Shown in pieces: positions 56,264 through 64,000 of a stretch of 64,000 nucleotides of DNA. Location of the stretch: the NCBI GenBank assembly GCA_002633025.1, contig NMRB01000572.1:37755-101754 (forward strand). The letters are read 5' to 3'. Below the pieces are notes generated by a model, which was not told where the DNA came from, did not search any database, and was given only the letters and a program-made list of their open reading frames with translations. Each line of letters opens with the position of its first letter. The first letter of the stretch is position 1. The translations under genes were made by a program, and so were the position numbers. Source of the stretch: Notospermus geniculatus. Its lineage: Eukaryota > Nemertea > Pilidiophora > Heteronemertea > Lineidae.

Positions 56264-56688
56264 GTGAGGTTTCGCAAATCTGACAAAACAGGAAGTAAGA
56301 TATACGAAATTGACTTCATTTCCATGACGTATTTATGTATTTCAGGAGATGGTTGGTACCACAAACATCGCCTGCTCAGCTGCTGCCAGAGCGTCTTTTA
56401 GAGTGTGACGTTAGACCCATAGAGTTACGGTGTATATTAAACTTTGTAATTTATCTTTCGTTTCCACGGTGTATATTAAACTTTGTAATTTATCTTTCGT
56501 TTCCACTTCGTAAAAATTGAAGATGCACCATACAGTAAATCTCTCAGTCTTACATGATATGCTAAAAGACGCACTGGCAGCAGGGACATTTGTGGTACCA
56601 ACCATCTCCCGAAATACATGAAGTCCTGGAAATGAAGTTGAATTTCGTATTTCGTACTTCGTGTTCCGTCAGATTTGCGAAACCTCAG
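56264..56688. mobile_element. Long hairpin MITE, GTGAGGTTTCGCAAATCTGAC ends, TA target
   Basis: Ends gtgaggtttcgcaaatctga and ...tcagatttgcgaaacctca, flanked by TA (56262-56263 and 56689-56690). The arms pass through gagatggttggtaccacaaa and gctgccagagcgtctttta to a centre that contains a 38-bp tandem pair (gtgtatattaaactttgtaa x2). The first 11 bases match the 49-kb and 12-kb hairpins, so they are related families sharing ends and target. Confidence 0.9.
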
Positions 56689-56690
56689 TA

Positions 56691-57302
56691 TTAAATGGAA
56701 TTGCCATGTTGTGTGTCGAGATATTGGCGTACGCCTATGTAACAGTATGATGTAATTATTCCATTAAATAAAATACATGTACATGAAATTCAACCTGAAA
56801 CCCATGGCTTGAAGATATGAAACTTTTGCGAATACATTGTACATGTAATACCTCCTTAACTTTGGAACTCTTTTATAGTCAAACTATTAAAATGACTGGT
56901 ACAACCTGGATCAGCATTATTGCTATCAAAACATGGTGAACGGCACAAAGATACAACTCAAAGTCTTTCATTTAGGTACCTTGTCACAAGGGCCTATATA
57001 TTCTTACAGGTCCGTGCTACAAATAATATCAGAAATATACCACAGATGCTACTAATATAAGTGAACCTATGCTTTTCTCATTGTGGCTTCAGGCATATGG
57101 CAGTCGTGCCAAGGTGATATTTCAACGGTAGGCGATTTCACCTCGGAGTGTGTAGATGTATACAATGGCACGCCAAGAGCACGATCGGGAAATGAACGAC
57201 GTTGACTAAAGCTTTCGTTCAAATCTCACGTAAGAAGTATAGTCTGGCCATTCGAATTCACTGAGTAGGCCTTCACTCGGTATTGGCTGCAGCAGACCCT
57301 TC
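56691..57302. other. No gene seen
   Basis: AT-rich; no coding region or repeat family recognised. Confidence 0.4.
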
Positions 57303-57453
57303 TAAGGGCCGTATGCTAGGGTCGGACTTAGCCACACTTTCATTGAAGTCTTACTTTTCTCAATGCTTCAAGCAAAGAGAAAGTCTATTTTCAGCAATAC
57401 ATGTCAATGACGTGTACTTAAGGCAAAAGTCCGACCCAAGCATACGGCCCTTA
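57303..57453. mobile_element. MITE, TAAGGGCCGTATGC ends
   Basis: taagggccgtatgctagggtcggactta at the left pairs with aagtccgacccaagcatacggccctta at the right, about 27 bp with one or two mismatches, around an unrelated centre of about 95 bases. Confidence 0.85.
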
Positions 57454-58595
57454 ATCTCTTCGCAGGCATTTGCAGGGAGACCCAATCCTTTGAATTTCAT
57501 TCAGCACAAAAAGATCGGGGTTGGTCCGTTGCAGCCAATGACCAGCCACTGAATTCGAACCCCACACCGACGGACTTCATGTATATCGTACAGAGTCAAA
57601 GCATGAACCGAATATTGGAGTGAGATTTAGGTATCGACGAGGCTTGCTAATGGAAAGTCAAAACAAAGTGGATTTTGGCGCCATATTGTGACTGACCCAA
57701 AATTACACGACAGGCAAGTGATGAGAGTTATGCAAGTCCAGGAGACAGAATCGGGTGTAACTGCACCAACGGATATAGACGGTTTCGAGGAAAATGGCCG
57801 CCCTATTGTTATATGGCGTTTGTTTTGGCTTTTTTTGCGAACACGTGTACTTCTGGCAAAGTTCTATCTCCAAAATTAGCCAAAATATTCACACCAATTG
57901 TCTGGTACATGCACTGCTGTGTTCATGAAAGTGAAATCTGCATTTAGATCCCGAAACCGAAGTGTTATTTGAGAGAAATTAGGCCGTGAAAATTTGATGA
58001 ACGGGAATGGCGCGTGAAAAAACCACTGTAGTGTTACTTTTTGTAGTGTGTGCCACAAATAAGTGTTACGTAAACGCACAAATGATGGCAACGTCAATAA
58101 TATACAGTTATCAACAAAATACTCTCGAGTATTCAAAGATTCACGGTTGCTCGGTATCACAACAAAAACAAAGGATAATGACGGAAATATCCGATGACGT
58201 ACGAAAACTAACGAGATTAACCGAATATATCCGGAAATTCACGAAAATGACTGGTATCACTTGGCACCAAAATAAAAATGTCTCCGCTTCTTGTGGACCA
58301 ACTAAACTGATGCCCCAGGGGTCACTCCAAGGACGCAGTTGGTCAAAATATTCGTAGATAATAAGATTGTATGCATAATGAACAAAATCGGTATACTAAT
58401 ACATAGATAGATGGGTATATAGCTAAAGGGGCGGTATATTTTCCATGCACCTTATCAATCCAAATGACAAGTGCAAAATCAAAACGCAATGTAGTGCACG
58501 GAAAGTGCATAACCATCAAACCTCTATTGGTCACAGTGCAGATACCAAACAGAAATATAGGTTACAAAGAAAATGGTGATATATTCAAGAGAATA
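57454..58595. other. No confident gene; one frame with a signal-peptide-like start
   Basis: The 116-codon frame at 58007-58357 begins MAREKTTVVLLFVVCA, which looks like a signal peptide. The rest has no cysteine pattern, motif or domain that I recognise, and flanking splice sites are not evident. I regard it as probably chance; transcript evidence would settle it. Confidence 0.25.
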
Positions 58596-58745
58596 GGGAG
58601 GTTTAGAAATCAGACGATAAACATAAGCTTTACGACAATGCTATTTTTCATACTACAAATTAAGCAGATTTTATATTGCATTTTCGGTACAAAAATAACG
58701 TCGTCGTTAACGTTTACGTTTATCGTTTGATTTTTTTAACCTCCC
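58596..58745. mobile_element. Hairpin MITE, second copy of the 12.5-kb element
   Basis: gggaggttt at the left and aacctccc at the right, TA at 58594-58595 and 58746-58747. The body matches 12465-12613 throughout (ttttatattgcattttcggt, caaaaataacgt(c/t)gtcgttaa). The left arm has more changes than the right one. Confidence 0.92.
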
Positions 58746-59409
58746 TAATATCTGTCAACAGGCCAACGTCAGTTCGGGAAGTTCTTGCAAAAGCGTCAGG
58801 TAACATGTCAACCAAGCCAAGTGCAGACCTCACACGTACAAACGACATTAAATGTACAGAGTATGCCCGCAGCTGAGTGGAGAGAGATATGACAAAGTGT
58901 ATACAGAAGTATAAGGCCTAATGCATGCTTATTCAAGCCGGCACAGCCTAATAATCATTGGCATGCAACAGCAACTCAATAAGCTACCTCCAGTGAATAT
59001 TCAGTTTGACGTTTGATTGTTCTAGGTCTTAGAGTTATTCCTATGAGAAGATTCGCAAGATTTTAGACAAAGTGTGCACAGTATAATACGAATGCGTCTC
59101 CTTGTACCCCAAAAGGGAAGAATTACAAAATATATTTGATCACTTGAGTTCCTTAGCTTCGGACAAAAAAGGAAGATCATATGCGTAGTGGGACTGTACA
59201 CAAATGCAAAGGCGGGGGGGCAAGTGGCGCCCCCTTATGCCGCAAAAGTATGTTTTTGCCATGACTGTGTTTTCAGAGTGTGCGCCACCTCTGTGATGCA
59301 TAGCGGCGCCCCCTCCAACAACCTGGATTCGCCCCTCAAATGCATGACAATGGCCGCCGTAACCTCGTCCCCAACTGAATGCCTCGTAGATTGGTTCCAC
59401 ATTTTCCTC

Positions 59410-59585
59410 TAGAACTTGACACTGAGACCGGTACCGTCTGGCGTCATTATCACGTGATCGGCCGAAAGGCAGCGGATGCAACCAATCACCGCGTTTTCTT
59501 TTGACTGCTTTCGGCCGGATCACGTGATAAAGCACGACAGGCGATACCAATCGCATATAGTCCTAGCGGTGAAATCTGTAACTAA
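59410..59585. mobile_element. MITE of the CACGTGAT family, copy 1
   Basis: The inner palindrome tatcacgtgatcggccgaaa.../...tttcggccggatcacgtgata lies between outer segments (gaccggtacc, gcgataccaatcgc, cctagcggtgaaatc) that match those of 62319-62552. The outer terminal repeat is degraded. Confidence 0.75.
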
Positions 59586-59764
59586 TCTATCCTCTAACGT
59601 TAAACTTTCTCGCCACCAGAGGGCTTTCTCGTGAGATGATGACGCAAAATTGCTTGTTATTGGTAAATGGTAAGTCGGCCTTATTCCCCATGGTTTTCGT
59701 CCTATCCAAGCAGGGTAAACTAAGGCCTATGCAGGCCAGGAGCACACCAAAACGCGAGAGTGCA

Positions 59765-59921
59765 GGGCCCGGTTGCACGAAACTCACGACAGCGCTATCT
59801 TGCTGTTAGCGCTAACTTGATGTTAAATGACGTAAAAGAACAATGGATTTTTACGTCATCTAACATGAAGATAGCGCTAACACCAAGATAGCGCTGTCGT
59901 GAGTTTCGTGCAACCGGGCCC
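59765..59921. mobile_element. Hairpin MITE, GGGCCCGGTTGCACGAAAC ends
   Basis: Ends gggcccggttgcacgaaact and its exact complement ...agtttcgtgcaaccgggccc. The arms continue through cacgacagcgctatcttg. An inner inverted pair tgttaaatgacgtaaaa/ttttacgtcatctaaca surrounds a short loop. The perfect outer 37 bp indicate a recent insertion. Confidence 0.92.
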
Positions 59922-60708
59922 AGGTGACAGTTCATTCTTTGACGTGAAATCGCTGGCGGACGGCAACCTCGTTCACTTCCCCATGATAAATCAGAATTGC
60001 ATGTACTACAGGCATTGACCATGAAGACGAGGTTACGTGTGTTACAACTCCGTCGACCTGTGAGTATATTTGCATTCACTACGCACAACAAACAAGGCAA
60101 TACAACGGATTCTCTGAACATAACCATTCGCGGTGCATTTTTGAGGATTCGTGTAAAGTCGGCAAGAAATACCCTTCTGAAGCAGTTCTTTGGGTGCGAC
60201 AACAAAAATTTTTGGTGATTTGGTGAGCATTGCCTTTATTATCAACATACATGTACTACGCATGTCCGCAGGACCTCTCTGACATCACATCCCGTTGACA
60301 GCCACCACCGCCATAAGACCAACCTCGTCATCAGGATTTTGGTACGCTCAACAATCTACTGTCGCTCACAGCAAAGTACCAAGGTGCAAGCCAAGAGTAC
60401 GAGGTTGCCACCTAGCGGAGGATCGTGGTACCCTTCCAATGTGTACGCCGCCATTTTGCAGAATGATAGCTGTTTTCGAGCCGGTTACAGTAATTCAATT
60501 TACGGCCATGAGGGCATCTTTTTGAAATACACGTGCATGTACAATGTATAAAAGATCGAAATGGTCGTGTGCTTGGAATCTACATGTAGTGTACTAAAAG
60601 TCGTTGCGTCTGAAGTAATACGATGATTATGGATACTGATGACGCGTGTGTGTGTCTTCTGAGTGTAGGCTTGTCTCGGTGACGTCACGGTGAGATATCT
60701 TTCGGGAT

Positions 60709-60950
60709 GTCGGGGTGGCGCAGTGGAATTATCCGCCCCTCCCACCAATCAGGTCACGGGTTCGATCCCTAGGCATTCAAGTGGCTTCATGAAGTAGAGA
60801 GGGTCATCTCTCCTGATATATGTGTCTTCAGAGTGTTTCCAGAGTGTGCCAACCTCTGTAATGCGCAGTGGTAGCGGCGCCCCTTCCAACAAGCTTACTA
60901 GTAATTCGCCCCTAGGTTTCCTCCGGTGGCTCCGGTTTCCTCCTACAGAT
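60709..60950 (+). mobile_element. tRNA-derived SINE
   Basis: A box tggcgcagtgg (60715-60725) and B box gggttcgatccc (60758-60769), then a tagagagggtcatctctcct segment and a tail region with tttcctccggtggctccggt. Same architecture as the inverted copy at 16115-16265. Between the two parts it carries a segment (gagtgtgccaacctctgtaa, gcggcgccccttccaacaa) also present at about 59272-59335. Confidence 0.82.
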
Positions 60951-61436
60951 CGTTAATATCGCCCAGTATTGTTTGCTGAATAGCTATAATGCCCTACAGG
61001 CGCTTGCACTCCTGAAATTTATACGCATGTACTAGTAGTTACATTTATCTTTCGCGGAAAGACACTGACGAACTTACTTATTTTCGGAGGTATCAAAATA
61101 AATTCCTAGCTATGTCACGAGTGGATGAACGATTTCAACCCAAAGGTGTGAAAAGTCAAGCCCAAGGTGTCGCGTCCTCCGTTCATGTGTAAATTACGTA
61201 TTTGGGTTTACCGTGTGTGTAGGAAGTCTGGCCAGCGCCGTTGCATTTATCAGATTATGTAAATGGATTGATGTTGAGTCAGGAAGTAGTAAAGTGGGCC
61301 ATATGGACAGACCTTTAAGCCGTGGGTGTCGACGAAAACGCTGCAGGCCTAGGTGGGAAGCGTTTTAAGTGGTATGCGTTATGATGCTTTTCAGACTAAC
61401 AGTGACAAAAGGAAAATGGCTTGGAAATGACTGAAA
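60951..61436. other. No gene seen
   Basis: No coding region recognised. Confidence 0.4.
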
Positions 61437-61578
61437 CTAGGCCTTGAGCCGGGTTTACATAGCGGTATACGGTATATGGACACGCTGGCGAACAATGGCC
61501 TAACAAAGGGTCCATAACCATAAAACCTTTGTTCGCCCGCGTGTCCGTATACCGTATGTAAACTCGGCCTAGGCCTAG
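61437..61578. mobile_element. Hairpin MITE, CTAGGCC ends
   Basis: ctaggccttgagccgggttt.../...aaactcggcctaggcctag. The arms share gtatacggtata, acacgc and gcgaacaa/ttgttcgc and are about 60 bp each with a short centre. Moderate arm divergence. Confidence 0.82.
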
Positions 61579-62318
61579 CGAGAAGATATGCTGTGCCGGC
61601 GTGTCTGTATGCCGTGTAGCTCTAAGTAATCGCAGCCTAACGCCACACAGAACACCAGCCTTCGTCTACATTTAGCAAGATTTGCACATTAACCCTGTCA
61701 CTGCCACGACACCTTCTGTCAAATTTGAAAATCTGCGCAAAAACTGATAAATATCTAAATAATTCATTGGAAGGCTGCCACTGAGTACATTTTAATAAAT
61801 ACTCATGCGACATAGTGTCCGAGTCCTTTGAAGATCACGTCTATTTTCATGTTTTTTTAAAAACTGAGCCAAGATACCACCCTGCCCAATCGTGGCAATG
61901 GTTGAGGGCCCTAAAATTTGGCGCCCTTACCTTCAACAAGAAGGGTGATAGCAGGAACTGGGTCCATACCAGCTGGTGTGTGTGCTTGCACCTCCTGGGT
62001 ACACTAAATGAATGGATTACGCCAGTGAGTCTAGGATTATTTGGTCCGGGATATGTGGAACCTCAGCATACTGTGTCGGTAAGATAAGAAAACACGTATA
62101 GGGTAGGACATTGGTAATGGAGTAAAGTCGGCATACTCACCGATATGCGAAAGGAGGTTGTGGGTATGACACTTTGGAATACAGAACGAAGCAACCATTG
62201 GATGTACATGAAGGTGACGCGTACAGAAAGATGTATGCGGAGTCACCGGGCCGAACAGGTGGCAGCACTGTGCATTACCAATAGATGGCGCCAGTACCGT
62301 GAATGCGGACGATAAATT
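61579..62318. other. No gene seen
   Basis: The frames at 61815-62087 (+) and 62037-62333 (-) overlap each other and have no domain that I recognise. Confidence 0.4.
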
Positions 62319-62552
62319 GGTTCTCAATCTCACCGGTAGGACTTAAATTGGTCCATTTTCACGTGATTGGGCGGAAAGCAGCCAATGAAAAACGTGTTAC
62401 TTACGATTGGTTGAAAAAACATTGATTGTTCTTTTGTTGAATGAGACCGACCAATCAACGCGTTTTAGACGCCGTTTTTCAGCCAATCATGTGATAATGG
62501 ACGACAGGCACTACCAATCTCCGTTTTACTCCTACCGTTGAAATCGGGAACC
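62319..62552. mobile_element. MITE of the CACGTGAT family, copy 2
   Basis: Outer ends ggttctcaatctcaccggta and ...taccgttgaaatcgggaacc. Inner palindrome tccattttcacgtgattggg.../...agccaatcatgtgataatgga. The centre carries several ccaatca words. Shares outer and inner segments with 59410-59585. Confidence 0.82.
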
Positions 62553-63562
62553 GATCTTGGCAGACGACAGTCAAAGTGAACGTGCTACCCTTCGGTGACG
62601 GAAGGCATTTTGAAAACACATTTTTTTCTCGAGTCTCAGAACAGTTTAATTGCTTGATGTATATCTTTCGGTCAGTGTAGTCAGTGCTTCTAAATGTTGA
62701 ATAAATGATTTGGAATACATTGACGATTTCACGTCCATCAACACACATTTTGGTGACAGAGGTTGCTGTCTGACCTGAGTGGTATAAGTTGTTTACCTTA
62801 TCAATTAAATGATAAAAAAATGTAACGCTGAAAGAGTCCCCAACCAATCAGCAGCCGCAAATATTTTTGGGGCTTTTAAAATGAGGAGGGATTGAAGAAA
62901 CAAGTTGTACGAAGACGAATTTGAAAGGAAATAATGGATTTAGACGTGTAAAATAGGAATATTCTCAGAATTAGGTGATTTTACACAATTTGTTTAGGCA
63001 ACAACGGTTGATCTTAGCGCAGTTTGAAATAAGGAAGATCCGCTATTAATTTGAACGCCACCGAAAATTGGTAGCAGTTTCCGATTACGTTGCATTACAG
63101 TTATGGCTGCTACCATCTTTGAATAAAATGGCAATGTTATTTCGCCATGAAATACGATTCCCATCACAACGGTTCAGCGAGTTTTCATCGCTGTTTTACG
63201 AGTAAAACAAGCATTTTTGTCTCGGTTATGTCCGTGCAAATACATTTCATTGAGCTAACACCTTGGCAGAATAGTTAAATCGGCTATGTTTTGAACCAAT
63301 TTGTGTCGTCTTACAATGCGTACACTCGTTTAGACAGGCAGTCTTACAATGCGTACACCCAGTTTTGCAAATTCCCAATTTTTATAAGTGTTATCGCATA
63401 TTACGGGTCAATTATTGGTCATATACCTGTATTACAATATCAGCTTCATCTATCTATGAGTTTACTTTGGGGTCGATGCCTATTTAGTAAGTTAAGATGT
63501 GTCGTCTGCTAGACAGGAAGCTCTTACAATGCGTATCCTCAGATTTGAGTCACCACACTGAT
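62553..63562. other. No gene seen
   Basis: No coding region recognised. The word tcttacaatgcgtacac recurs three times (63309, 63342, 63523), a dispersed short repeat. Confidence 0.4.
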
Positions 63563-64000
63563 TCCACCTCATGTTTGGGGAAGGGTGTAGGCCAGGGACT
63601 AATGTAAAATGTTACATTATCCTCAGAAAGTTACATGTACAGTATCATCAGAATCTTCTGTGTATCCCAAATCATTTTCCCATACGTTGAATTAAGATAA
63701 ATTCCCACTACATTTACGTACATTCGTCCCCAGTGTTTAGTTGGCCATAGGTACAGACCCACTAAACACTGGCATGATTGGCGCCAAAAGGGAAGGATCA
63801 TCAATAGACGGCGCTGTTTGACGAGGGATCCAATCACAAGCCATCATCGCAAGTTAACCGACGGCGCCGTAACAAACTTCCTGATTGGCTAAAAACGTAT
63901 ACAAAATGTACACTGTATATTCATACTAGCGGCAGATTTCCAGCAGGGATTCCCCGAATCGTACAGCTAACGCCGTCTATTAGTGATCTTTTGAGGATCG
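63563..64000 (+). repeat. Dispersed repeat with TGATTGGC word, copy 4, cut by the window edge
   Basis: Uninterrupted counterpart of 49066-49872. It keeps the end hairpin ccagtgtttagt/actaaacactgg (63731-63774), then ggcgccaaaa, gacggcgctgtttgacgagg, and cttcctgattggctaaaaac. It gives the empty site for the SINE and MITE at 49 kb. Confidence 0.9.

Noticed and set aside
58007-58357. Frame with a signal-peptide-like N-terminus
   Set aside because: A hydrophobic start alone is weak evidence. The remainder shows no motif, and the region is MITE-rich. Kept only as a note.
59140-59556. 138-codon minus-strand frame
   Set aside because: It spans a MITE and a dispersed repeat segment (59272-59335) and has no protein-like conservation pattern.
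60715-60769. Possible functional tRNA gene
   Set aside because: A and B boxes are present, but there is no clean acceptor stem or anticodon arm, and the same head with the same downstream sequence occurs inverted at 16 kb, so it is a SINE.

Overview
This is a nuclear genomic window from an animal, most likely a marine invertebrate. The evidence is spliceosomal introns with GT-AG borders, a TPPP/p25-alpha gene, a METTL7-type methyltransferase, a rhodopsin-class GPCR of peptide-receptor type, and a very high load of short hairpin transposons, tRNA-derived SINEs and a LINE remnant. The short palindrome taggccta and the word acatgta recur throughout, as they do in several marine invertebrate genomes. 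The sequence does not let me choose between lancelet, hemichordate, echinoderm, mollusc and similar lineages.

Genes are confined to the left quarter. A two-exon TMT1/METTL7-like methyltransferase lies at 3645-5199 (+). A single-exon four-pass membrane protein of unknown function lies at 8555-9151 (+). A three-exon TPPP-like tubulin-binding protein lies at 11157-12110 (+). It is followed tail to tail by an intronless GPCR at 12853-14055 (-). These four genes look unrelated in function and do not form an operon or cluster.

From about 14 kb to the end I find no credible host gene. The sequence is a mosaic of non-autonomous DNA transposons (at least 25 hairpin or terminal-inverted-repeat elements in several families), four tRNA-headed SINE-like copies, a 5'-truncated LINE with a frameshift, minisatellites, and four copies of a dispersed repeat with an internal TGATTGGC word. 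Several elements can be dated against each other because a paralogous empty site is present in the same window.

Three larger duplications stand out: about 2.85 kb x2 (25557-31275), about 3.5-4 kb x2 (35084-42615), and about 0.6 kb x2 (44084-46774). The copies differ by small indels and by presence or absence of complete transposons. The junction of the first pair is a single N, so haplotype copies placed in tandem by an assembler must be considered. The third pair exposes a 1.48-kb insertion at 44973-46453 with the terminal anatomy of a Helitron2/Helentron-type element (subterminal inverted repeat, terminal hairpin, CTAG end, no target duplication). It is the most interesting mobile element here.
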